Below, piece after piece: positions 40,795-54,000 of a stretch of DNA of 64,000 nucleotides. The stretch comes from a virus: positions 1 to 64,000 of the IMG/VR virus record IMGVR_UViG_3300028277_000003; one strand, written 5' to 3'. The first letter of the stretch is position 1. Each line of letters starts with the position of its first letter. The position numbers were made by a program, and so were the translations under genes. The notes under the pieces were generated by a model. That model saw nothing but the letters and a program-made list of their open reading frames with translations. It ran no database searches and was not told where the DNA came from.

Positions 40795-42077
40795 TGGCTG
40801 CTGGTATACCGATTAGATTAGTTCAAGAAAATCACAACACAATAGAATTAGACGCAACGTCTATGACTCTTTCTACTTCTAGAAAAGTGGGTGGAATGGC
40901 TATACCTTTTACTGGTAGTAAGCGCATAGGTATGGATTTGAACATTAATAGCGCTATGATAAACATTCAAGGCATCATTGCAGACGATAGAGAGGGTACA
41001 AAGAGTACAGCACACAGCGCTACAATTAATTTTGGTAAAACGCACAGTCAAGAAACTCAATGGAATACGACTTCTAACTTAAGCGGATTAAGTGGTCAAA
41101 CACTCAAGATTCAGAAATTCGATACAGGGATTTCATCGGGTGTTATACAAATTACTTTTACACCTGCTGGAACTACTACATCTAACGGTGTTACATCTAG
41201 TGGTGCATCTACAATGAATTTAACTAGTGCTGCTGATTTTTCTGCATCAGGTAGTGGTACAATAGATGGAGATGGATTTACATGGACTGGTAAAAGTACT
41301 AATCAACTTACAGGAGTAAGTGGTGTAAGTGGTACTAAAGCAGATGATGTAACAGTTATTCAAACTAGTACTACCGCTGATATTTTATCTGCTGGAAGAA
41401 TAGTATACACTAGTACGTTAATACCATCTCAATTAGTAGCGGCTTTAGTTACATACATTAATACAAATCACGCATCATTTATTACCGCTAGTGCGGTATC
41501 GGGTGTAGACTACAATGATGTAACTTCTAATTGTATACTCAATATAGTAATGACGACTTTGGGCAAAAATACTACTATGGCTAGAACTACCCCTTTGTGG
41601 AAGGGTAGCGGAGATTTTTGGAATGAACCAATAACTCAAACATTTGCAGGTGGCTCTGATGGTGGAAAGAAATCTGCTGGTGACAAAACTATGGATTTAT
41701 ACGGCATAATCAACAACAGCAAAAGTAGAGGACATACCACCACGATTATCAATAAGCACATACTACAAAATAGTAGAACAAAAGAACTTAAAGATTACAT
41801 TATTGGTTTACAAATACCATATAACTCTACCTTGAAAGCAACTGGTGGTGACGAATACGTTGCGAGAAACTTCTTCATGCCTACTGGAAACTATGATGGA
41901 TTAGACAAAACATCAGAAGGTAATAATTTACCCGCTAGTGTAACATTTGACACAGGAGAAGAAAGAACCGGAATACAGGGTTCTGTACAAAAGTTTGATA
42001 TTACATACGATGCTGGAGAATCGGTTTATAAATTCAATATGATATTTGCACCGATAGATAATTTGATTCTATCATAG
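40794..42077 (+). CDS. Distal tail/baseplate protein candidate
   Basis: Protein of 427 residues with ATG overlapping the tape-measure stop (TGATG). It is beta-rich. The N-terminus (IPIRLVQENHNTIELDATSM, then FTGSKRIGMDLNINSAMINI) and the C-terminus (SVQKFDITYDAGESVYKFNM) look like a tail-tube-derived fold, with an inserted Ser/Thr/Gly-rich domain at residues ~115-260. Its place between the tape measure and the giant protein suggests a distal tail protein. No diagnostic motif is seen. Confidence 0.55.
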   Translation: MAAGIPIRLVQENHNTIELDATSMTLSTSRKVGGMAIPFTGSKRIGMDLNINSAMINIQGIIADDREGTKSTAHSATINFGKTHSQETQWNTTSNLSGLSGQTLKIQKFDTGISSGVIQITFTPAGTTTSNGVTSSGASTMNLTSAADFSASGSGTIDGDGFTWTGKSTNQLTGVSGVSGTKADDVTVIQTSTTADILSAGRIVYTSTLIPSQLVAALVTYINTNHASFITASAVSGVDYNDVTSNCILNIVMTTLGKNTTMARTTPLWKGSGDFWNEPITQTFAGGSDGGKKSAGDKTMDLYGIINNSKSRGHTTTIINKHILQNSRTKELKDYIIGLQIPYNSTLKATGGDEYVARNFFMPTGNYDGLDKTSEGNNLPASVTFDTGEERTGIQGSVQKFDITYDAGESVYKFNMIFAPIDNLILS

Positions 42078-42096
42078 ATAACTTGGGGGAAGGCAT

Positions 42097-45000
42097 TTGA
42101 CAGTAATTAGCCGTAAGAATCATGGGTTTTTCTTTAACGGCATTACTGACAGTATCATTGTACCCGAAGGCGACTTTAGCGAATTAGGTCATAAGACGAC
42201 GAGAGGCACCGATGATGTCAGAGTCATTCTTTCCGAAAACGCACCTTCTTCTACACGTAATGAGGGTGCAACATCAGGCATCTACAATAAACATCTTACA
42301 ATAGAAGCGTGGGTAATGCCTGATTGTGGCGGTACAATAATAGAGAAAGAAGGCCAATACAAACTTTCACTCGGCCATGTTGACACACCCGGCCCCGCTA
42401 AGTTTGAAGTCTTTATGATTGGAGATGGTGGAGAAGCGAGGTACGAGTTAACTACCGCTACATTAGATACTGACAGATACGAAGGTACTGTATATCCACA
42501 TATCGAATACCAAGGCATACAAGATTCATACAATAGATTCGTTGGTAGCAGAGACGATGCCACTGAACTTAATAAAAATCATAGACCTTTGATACATGTA
42601 ATAGCGACAGTAAGAACTAACGCAATACAACTGTATATTAATGGGGAATTAGTCGCATCCCAATCTATCAAAGATAGGGATTTAGCACTACAAATCTCCA
42701 CTAAACAAACATACATTGGGGGTAAAGGTGGAGAATTTAGAGGTACACTAGAAGGTATTCACCTTAACGCATCTTTCAAAACTTCAATGGTAGACGGAAA
42801 TGCCCCCTTAGCAGATAGTGATACTCTCTTGTTGTATAGATTTGAAGAGCCTATTGCACCTATTGAAGAAGTTTTTACTTATAGCGCTCACGCAAGTAGT
42901 AGTGGTTTATCTACATTAACAATGACTAAGGTAGATGCTCAATCACTTGCTTCTAAACTCACAGGTAATGCTGTAACAACAGGCACTGTTGACTTCACGT
43001 CTTCTCCTTATAGTTCAGGAGATTATGAAGTATTAGATTCATCATCAGGTTCTACTGTGGTAAGGGCTGTTTCACATGTACCGTATAATATACTAGTGAA
43101 TCCTGATGGTATAACGCCTTCAACTAGTAAACCTAACCAAAAACCTCCTGAAAGACTAAGATTACATTCTATAAACAATCTAGAAAATGCTAATCCTACG
43201 TTAACAGTTTCTAGTATTCATTTAGATTTTGTAAACACTAGTAATAGCAATAATGGGTTAATAGGAGCATTGAATACGTCTAGAAGTGCTGGTGTTGACA
43301 ATCATTTTATTGTGGTAGGGGCAGACTTGTTAATTGAAAGTGGTACATCTAAACCATATCAACCGCCCCACTATTCCTCACAGATAATAGATAGAACAGG
43401 ACAAATGGTATTAGATGAGAGCGTTTTCGAGAATCATGGTTTTGTGTATTCTAGTGCAATTGCTACAACCACATCAGATACAAATAATCCGTTTGCTGTG
43501 GCGTGGCCTACTAGCATAAGTGAAGATTTTCAAATAGGTCACAGCGGTAGACATATTAAGAATCATGTCGAAGGCCACGCTTTCTTACGAATGCTACCTA
43601 AGGCTATTGATGAGATAATAGACCAAGAAGCAGATGGTGGTCCTTATGCTGATATTATAGACGTAATATACAATAATATGCATAGAGGCATAGACAAGCA
43701 AGTTTCTGTTAATAGTCTAGTAGATGTGTATAGAGATTTTAATGAGATAGTTATAGATAACGTTGTTAACACTAGTACTGTTACTGTAGCGTATAATTCT
43801 TACAATGGTACTAGCAGTCCACCTGCTGGTAAAAGAAAGTTAATTGCGATAGGTGGTCCTAATTTTAACTACACGTCTTTTGCACTAAAAGGTCCAATTC
43901 CTCAGTATAATAAATATGATGCTGATAATGATGAGACACACCACGATAGTAACATTAGAGATTATCACGTTACACCATCTAAAGAAAGTAGAGTCGCTAT
44001 ATTACATGTACCTAGATTAGCGGCCTTGACTCCATCTCTTTCTCCATTTGTGGAAATACATTACAATGCGATTGATTTGACTGGCGCTAGTATGAGCGGC
44101 ACAGTACAACCTTTACTTATGGTAGAGAAAACTGTGCCATCGTCAGATACATTGGTAAGTGGCTCGGAGTATGTCTATGATTCTATAATCCATGCAATTG
44201 GTTCAGGTATGACATTACATGCACCCGGCGGATACATAGATGTCTATGCGTCTGAATTAGGTATTGATTCTCCAATAATTTCAGAGCATGGATTAGTGGG
44301 TGATACATCAGAAGGATATTCAGCCGATACGGAAATTGATGAAAGTTTAACACCCGCTAATTACACTCCAAGAAATAATACAGATTCTATACAAAACGGT
44401 ACACCGCAAGCCATAATTGAATCTGTGAGTGCAACTGGGGTGCATGAATCTTCATTTAATAAATTATATCTTAATAAGATAGACAAAACTAAATCCTTGA
44501 CTGATAAAGGTAGTTATTATAGAATTGAGCCTGATTTAGTATTAGATAGTGGTTCTGCTGGACAGTTTGATACAGGTACAGTATCTTCATCATCACATAT
44601 ACACGAAACATTCGATATTATAGATAACCATATCTTAACAGGTACTAACAATGGTGATTTTAGAATCTTCATTCAGCCTTCAGATAGAAGAAGAAGCCTA
44701 CAACTATCTAACGTTAATATATCTACAACATTTAATAGCGCTACGATATTGTATCTGTTGAGTCGTGCTAAGGTAAGGTCGATTGAAGAAAGTGTTGGCG
44801 AGGATGGTGGTTTTACCACATTAAATTGTATAGGCGTAGGAGATAGCCTAGTATCCCGCTCAATTGATTTTACTGGTAAGGGTAGCCCTGACTCGCATAT
44901 AGTCAAGGAAATAGAGCCTAATGCGCCTGTTGTCACTGTTACACTTGGTGGTCCGGGTCAAGGTGCTATGGATACTAGACCAGTATTTCAACGCAGTATG

Positions 45001-48000
45001 TTAGCGCACGAAGCATACTCTACACGCAGGTCGTATGCTGTAACTGCTACTAAACTAGTAGTACCTAATAATGACACAGGTACATTACACATTAAACCCT
45101 TAAATAATGAAAGCGAAGACTTAGCAAGTTGGGGCACATATGGATTTCCTAGGTATGGTAGAATACACTTACAAGATGGTAGTAGTGCTAAATACACTAG
45201 TAAAACAGGCACTACATTTGTATTTGCAGCAGCAGCATTAGGTTCAGGAGATTTTATTTCTAATAACGGTAGTGAGTATTTATCTATTGCAAAATTACTA
45301 AATGCGCTGGGTTACATGAAAGGTCCGACATCAGGTACTGTAACCATAAATGGTAATTTTACAATATATAACGAATCAGGATTTGGTGAAAACTCTGACT
45401 TAGAAAATGGTACTACTGTAAACGATAGAATGCATCAAACTATGAATGATGTACAACATGATTACCAACTAGGTACTCAATATGCTAGTACTAGAGCACT
45501 TGCAGAAATACCTGTATTTGCAGAACAATTTTTCCACGATTCAGTAGGACCAAATAACGCTTTTAAAATACATGTAGATGCGACGCATACCGCACACACG
45601 TACAATCCTAGTCCAGTTGGTAGAAGGCAAAAAAGCGAAAATGAACTTGCTGATAGAGAAGCACACTCTGCATATTCTACTGCTATTTCTAATAATACAC
45701 ACGTACCTTCTACTTCTGTAATAAAATGGGATGCAACTAACCTAAAACTGTATGTCAATGATATAGGTATTTTTCCAGCAGCAACAACGTCTGCATCTAC
45801 TTTTCAAGATATAGATACACAATTAAGATATAGAAAAGTATTTTTAAATAGTGGAGATTGGGCTTGGTATAGAAATAATCCTTCTAGTGATGGATATTTA
45901 CAAATTGGTTTAGTTAACAATTCTTTGTATAACATGACTGAAAAGTTTACAGAGTTTTTACAACCCGGTGTTAGTGTATTTATTGGTGGTCCAGTAGTAG
46001 ACGATAGTGTAAGGGCTATATCATCAGATATTTTAACCCCTTCATCAGATTATGAAAATAGAGATGAATACTATTATGATGCTGCAAGTGTTAAAACTCA
46101 AGGTGGAAATGTAGATTATGGTTTACGTCAATATGTTAGTGCGGTTGAGTTTAAGGCTGGACCTGAAAGTAATCCACATGCTGCAAGAATAGATAGTAAA
46201 CGTGCTACTGGTAAGGTGTTGTCTGCTACTGTAACAAAATTAAGTGCGTATAACGATAAAGCAATTACAGTTACACTAAGTGCCGATGACTTCGTTAAGT
46301 TTCCAAATCTAGGATATGATACACTTGCTGATGCATCCTCTGCTACTGGCGATTTAGGCTATGAAGTACAATACAACGATAATGGTACAATTTACAAATA
46401 TCAATATCATGGTCATATTAAAACAATAAACAGTGTCGCTACTCCTAAAAATAGTATTACTTTAGTATTGCAATCTTCGGGTAGTACCTATCCTCTTGTA
46501 TCATACGGCATAACAATTAACAATCCTTTAGGAAGCAATTATAGTAATGGTCATACTAATGCAATGAGTGCATCTGTTGGTACACCAAATAATATTTTTA
46601 CAGTAGGAGATTCTATATTTATTGCGAATGGTACAAACAGAGGTGAAATCACTGCTGTCTCCTCTACTACTATTACTGTCGGTGGGGGTATTACTGGAAC
46701 AATAGGCGATGATACTGTACTATACGGTCATGGTTTACCTGATGGAATAGATATAACACTTACAAGTAAGCGTAGAACTATACTCGGTACTTCTGTAAGT
46801 GCGATAGTTAGTGATGGCTCTCAATACTATCGTGAATTAAAAAACAGTCTTAATATTGATACTAACATAGCGATTACAGCAGCAAGTGCTGCATCTAGTA
46901 TAGAAATCACTAATCAGGCTGGTAAGAATGTAAATAATTTACATGGTATAAATGTAAAGAAAGATGATATTATTTATTATTACATTGATGGAAGTCCTGA
47001 TACAATCAGAAAAATAGGTACTGTTACTAAAGTTACAGAAGCAAATAGTGATGATGAACAAACTATCACTTTGAGTGCTACCGGACCAGTAATACCTTCT
47101 AGTGCTAAACTTGCAGTATGGATTGGTGATTATGAAGATAAAGATGCTGTGTTAAACGCTACATGGATAAATCCGTATGCACAAGGTGGACTTCGTGACG
47201 GAGATACAGTATGGGCTAATATGTCATACAATAACCCTCATGCCGTCGAAGGTCTATTCGCTAAGAGTAGAGGTGTGTTGAATGAATCACAAGTGTGGAA
47301 TGCGTTTGATAATGGTGCAGGTGAATTAGACACAACTAACCCTAGAGATAGCATCCCATTAGAGAACTTTTTAATTGGTAACACTTGTTTAGAAACTGCA
47401 AGAAATTATGTGCAACATGTAAACAGAACAGTTGAAGAAAATTATCTAGCACTCGGACTTACATCGGCACAAGCACCCGTTGTAGCCTATATCGACCCTT
47501 ACTTGTCTACCGACGAACACGCACGTGTGTTGTTATACAATGTGGCACATGACAAAGAGTTCATCGCATTCCAAGATATACACATGCAAGTGCAGACTAG
47601 TTCACAGGCTACACAAATAGGTTGGCCTAAAGAAGTGGTAGAAAGCGGCGACACAAGTAGAACAGAATTACACAAAGTCAACGCTGCGTACAACGGTTCA
47701 GGTCCAAGTCCATGGACTACGCAAATAGATGTTACAAACGGCTTTTTATCTCAGAACCCATACATACGAAGTACTCAACAATCTAAGTATATAGAAAGCG
47801 CTTACGCACATGATTTAGCAAATAGACATACTAATGATTTGTTAGATAGTAGCACTATTGATAGTTTAACCGAAGTTGATAGCGAACCTGCTCTACCGAC
47901 AGATGGTAGAAAAATAGAGGGGGCTAGATTGTATGGTAAGGCACACGGCCATCACGTACATACGGGATATTCCTATGGTGGAGAAGTTAGTGGACTTTCA

Positions 48001-51000
48001 ACAGGATACAGTCTTACGCCTAGAACTAACGATAGTGTAGTATTATTCAAAATTGCTAATCCATTACATTCTTTTTCACGCATTCCAAATAATAATGTTA
48101 GTGTGTATGTAGAAGAACTATCTTCATTAAGAACAGATACTACTGGTTGCTCTTTAAGAGACCCGTCTACTTTCTTTGATACTCCTGATGGTACTAGAGT
48201 TATACCTGCATTTTTGTGTCTAAAGGGTATACGTAATACTACTCTTGATTTATCTTCACATGGTGAATCTAGATTACAGCATTTACCTCAATGGAAAGAT
48301 ATGGATTTTATCAGAAGATTGACGATTGACTTAGGTGTAGTATCCCAAAAAGATAGTGTAGTAAACACTTTAGCGGGTGCAGAAGAAATAGTTCGCTTAG
48401 TTAATCAACATGCTGCGTTAACTGCTAGAGTACAAACTGGTTCAGCGCACGACCCTTCACCGTTTTGGGATACTGATAACGGAGACAGGGGTACACATAT
48501 GGGGTATATACGCGCTCACATAGGTAGGGAAGTTCAAGATTTAAACGGGAATGTAGGTTACACAATTGTTCTTCATAGTACAGTACCGGGGGCAAGTGGT
48601 AGAAACTTCTGTGCTTGGTTAGATAATAGTAACGGGCAAACGTCTTATCAACCTCAATTCTTAGTAGGACATGGAGGTAGATGGAGAAACTTTTGGGCAT
48701 TACCTGATGAAAGAGAAGGAGAAAATATGCACCCTGCTCCAATGCCTTTGAATAAACACGGTAGACCGTTTGCACCGATTACTACACTACAACAATATAT
48801 TACATCGTCTAATAGTGGTGAAGATGTAATTAGTGTTGCAGACTACGATGATAATGCTGTAATGAGAGCAGTGTCTGACTCAATTAGCGGTAAAGGCCAC
48901 AATACAATAAATACAGAATCTTTAGACATTAAAGGTTCATCATCTTCATTAATCAAAGGTTTAAGAACTGGTACAAACGCTATTGGAAGAATAAACTTTG
49001 GTGGGTTAGTAGCAAGCGGTGTACCGGGTTGGTCTCCCCATGCTGGTAAATGGGGATGTGGAGAGCAAAATAGCAACTCTTACACTAAAAGATATGGGAC
49101 TTTATCTACAACAACATACTCAAGTTACATACCTACTAAAGATATATCTAGCGATGTAGTGGGTAATGAGCCGATTTATGGATTTAGATTTAAGAATAAT
49201 ATAGGTGCAGATTCGGGTGTTCGTTTTATCTACAAAAAAATAGGAGATGCTTTTGCTAATAACAATACTTCGTTACCTAATACAATAGATGATGAAGTCT
49301 GTGTATTCTTTGACGACAGAGACGTAGCACAAGGTGGATTCACTATTGGAAAACACGTTCAAGGTTCAGGAGATATTACAGGTCGTATGGAAATTGCAAG
49401 TACTACCACAATAGATGGCTCTAGTGTAAATATTACTACTACTGAACATAATTGGTTAGGTGGTAAGTGGAGAGGTGTACCGTCGCCTGATTGTACTATT
49501 CTCGTAGATGATATTGTTCTTAGCGGTACTAAATTAACTATAACTCATAAAGTACCATTTACTACTTCTTTTGGTAGTGATAAATTAGGTTATTATGGAT
49601 TTCCTAAAGAAAATGGCGTTATACATATTTCAGGATATAAAGAAACTAATGCTCCTTCGGCAGTTGCAAACTTAGGATATACCGCGTCTTATACGTATAG
49701 AGACGGAGATGTATTCTATGGAGTACAAGGTATAACGTCTACTCAATTAGCAACTATGAATGAGTTTTATCAAATATCTTCATCTGCTAACTGGACTTGT
49801 TTGTTAACAGATGAGATTATGGCTGCCGTAACAGCAGCCGCAATTAACGCAGGTGAAGAAATAAATACAGAAGATGGTTTAACATTCGATTGTACTAATA
49901 TGTATGCAGCAGATGGAAAAACATTAGGTGAATGGGGTGTAAGCCCTAATGCAATTAAGATAAGAAGTTATGATACTAAAAATAAGATTAAACCATTAAG
50001 TAAAAGTTTTACTGCTACTTTACATCAAGACCAAGGAATTAAAGCAGCACATTTAGAGTTTGGAGAAATAGAAAAAGCAGTTAGACCTAGCGGTACTGCT
50101 GATTGGACTTTTGGTACATCGCGTGCAGTAACTGATACATTAATAGATGATAGCAGTAGAAACGTAGATTGTGGTTATATACCTTACACTTTATTGCAAA
50201 TTAATACCTTGGCTAAGGGAAGTAATGCTAATACTGCAACACCAGTTTTAGTTGATTCACAAAACGTACCAGTTGATATTAATAATTGGTCAGAAGGATT
50301 GAGAGGCGTACAATTCACTCGTTCTTGTGGAGACCACATTTTACCTAAAATAGATAACCCTCATGTAATCATTGATGTTAGTGAAAGTGCCTCTTTTGGA
50401 TTAAGAGCAGATTTAACACATAGAGCATACCATTTGATGATACCTTATTACAGACCTTCCCCAACACCGTCATTGGTAAGTGCACCTGAAAGAAAAAGAA
50501 TATGGATTTCTTCTACTAAAAGTATTGTTGCGACTGCTAAAGGAATGCTAACTAGTTCAGATGTAACTACTTTAGAATGGGTTGCAGATACGGCTACTGA
50601 AAATTGGCCTACTGCCCAAGGTAGCATAGATTTACTAACATCTCTATATGCATCTACTGACAATACAAGAGAGTTCGATGGACTGCGCTCTATCGGTAGC
50701 GTATTCTCTGAACCAATAGTTTACTTCCGTGGTGGAAAAAGTAGTAAAGACCACAGTGTTCCCCTCTTCTTTGGTGGAGGATTCAGCGGTGTTACTCTCG
50801 ACGTTAATGACGGAACCACAAATGACTATTCATCATTCTATACTCATCCATACGCCAACGGGCCAACTGGTGTCACCGGATTACAGAATGCCAATGAAAT
50901 ATCTACGAGTTACGCTATGTTAGATGGAAATGCAATGTTTGCATTCTTCCCCGGCGCTGCATTGTGTAATCAGCATCGTGGTAGTATTACTCCACCTGCA

Positions 51001-54000
51001 TTCAATCAACAAAACATTCTCGCACCTGATTTGGGTAAGGGTGGAGACCCTAGTAAGGGTGGTGTAACATACGGTACAGGTGAGATAAAAGCGAAACCAG
51101 TACCACTTGTACTAAGGTTTGCTCATCCGACTGCACGATATGAAGACCACGCAGATGGTACAGATAGTAAGACCACTTACCTAATATTTGGTCCGGGTCA
51201 AGCATTTCCATTTACACAAGAAGTGGCTGATGCAGATAGTGGTAATGCCGCTAATACCAAAGAGCCATTTCCGGGCAGAGTTATCGTAAGCGGTAACACG
51301 TGGGCATCTATACCATTAGACGAAACTATTGCAGACTCAAGGCACGTATTCCCGAATCATATTGTTAATGAGAAATACAATTTCATGCCACCGAGCAAGG
51401 TATACTACGACGCTACTGCTGGTTTCCATTGGAGAGCAATGGTAAATTGGGAAAGCCCTGCTGGATACTGTTGGAAGGGTAAGTTCTCACAAAGACCTGA
51501 ACATGGTAGGCATTATGGTCAACAGTTCAACGATAGCACACCATACGATGTAACAGGTACAGCGCAAATAGGATACGACTTAACACATATACATCCTAAG
51601 ATACATACGCCTACTATTGGATTTGGTATCACTATGGCGGCAGATACGGTATGGCACATGGATGGTGGTTTCCATCCGGGCGGCTCATGGTTAGACAATC
51701 AAATTACATTCAATCCGCCACACGTGGGTAAATCTGCCGCTAGGGTATTGAGTAGCAATTGGGAACGTGCAAACCAAATACACCCTACTGCGTTTAGAAC
51801 TTCGGGCGTGCTTACAGGTCGCATTTTAGATTACATAGGGAATGGTAGTGAAGCCGTAGCAACAGCAGATGCAAAGATGGAATACATCGTAGTAGATGCG
51901 ACACGTTGTCAGAACGGTGAAGAACTCGCTACTGTACTAGGTGCTGCAATAAACGCATTCCCCGGCGCTGGGGCACTCAAGTCTCTAGGCGGTACGCATA
52001 TGCCGTCTATGGGTAATGCAATGCGTCAAGATAGATACGGGTGGATACCGCTTGCTGGAGAATCTAATTATGTGAATGATAGCGCTACTGGTAATTACGT
52101 AGATAGTCCAGCAAATAGTTCACAAACAACATTAGAACAATTACCCGCATCAGGTTGGATTAGATTACATCAAGGGACTAACACTAGATTCGCTTGCTAT
52201 CATTCTAGGGAAGTATTAGCAGATAGTAGCGATTGGAAAGTTAGATTCTATCTTGCGCCTAATAGAATAGACGGTTTGAATAAAATAGAAGCACCTGAAA
52301 CTTGGGAAAAACACATAGATAATGATGGAACGGCTTTTACTGATTCAATTTCTAGTTCTTACACCCTTTATGTATGGAGCAAAGCGGGTACAATGCGTTT
52401 CAATAACGAGAATGTGTCAGCACGCGACCACATGACACAAGTTCACTTCTCAGGTATTGTAGATGCTGTTGATAGAACAAAACCAATAGGTGCAGTTGGT
52501 TGGCATGGTGAGAGATACTCTTATCTGAATAGTTTGAAGATAAGTACTACTATAACAAAGAATACCAGTTCTACAACAACTAGCGGATATGCTGCTGGGT
52601 TAGGTGCATACCATGAGATGCTTAACTTCTCACCATACGGAACTGCTGGTACAGTAATGAACGTACATAGTAACATACCTGTTGTAGCACCAATGCAAGG
52701 GAGTCCTGAAAGTACACCTACGATTGACGGTATAGGAGATGCATTAGGTAGACATATTACCAAGACTTACTTCTATGAAAAATACAACTTAATTACTAAT
52801 GGCGGTGGTGGTTGGGATACTAGTCTAGATACAGATGTAAATACTAGTAATAATCAAGGATATAGATTTACAGATACGGATGCTACTGGAAATGATAATC
52901 AATGGGTCGCACCTACTAACTACACCACTACATTACCTAAGGAACTAACAACACCACAGGGGTTGTACAGTAGTGCATTCTTAGTAGTCAGTTACGAATG
53001 TGAGAGTTCATTAATTGCAAAGTTCGATAGAGACGGAATAACTGCAAACGGTGATTGGTTACAAATCATAGGACAAGGTAGTAACCCAATCACATACGCT
53101 GGTACTACACAATGGGATGAAAGATTCCACGGTCAAGATAGATTCATCGCACCTGCAAACGCTGGACCGAATGTAGAGGCTCTAATCGTTGAAGGTACGA
53201 CAGTACCTGTTGGAGATGGTGGTGGTAATTGGGCTGATACAACATTCTCAGGCGGCTCAGGAACATATTTTCACAGCGCCACACCTACTGATTTGTTATT
53301 GAAAAACGCTACACCGGGTCTAAATAAGACAGGTGATTTACTGTTCGACCTAGACCATTCTGTTGGTTCTGCATTACTACATACAGATGATGCAGAACGT
53401 AATACATCTGCTGATAAATATGCAGCAGCACATAGTAGTGGTTTCCCCGTTAATTATTGGATGGGTGATGTAAACGCATTACAGATGTATCAAGATTCAG
53501 CCGCTAAGAACTTCTCAGTAGAGAATATAGTGTGGAAGAGAATGGATGGTGGTAACCTCAGTATGCCAGCAATCAATGCACGTGGTCTTGGTGCAGTACC
53601 GTGGATGACACGTGTGAATAGTAACACAGCATATCAGACTGGTGAGAAGATATACGGTAACGTAAGATTCTCCTTTGAAACAACTAATAGTGCAATGTTA
53701 CCTATACTACAAGCACAGGAGTTAGCACATCCTGAATTAATGCGTAAACATCCATACAAGATTGGTAATGTACTGAATATACCTAATGAGGAGATACAAT
53801 TCCAAAGTATTACAGTTAGAGATGAAACAGGGCAAGTACACAAGATAGAGGGCGGTAGCCCGCTGGGGACTATCATACGTGGATTCCGTGTACCTGAAAA
53901 CAGAGGCGTGAAAGGTAACGCGCCTGCACTTGCTAATAGTGGTAAGATACCTAACTTGAAAGTACAGTTACCTGACCCTAACAGCATACCGGGCAACATA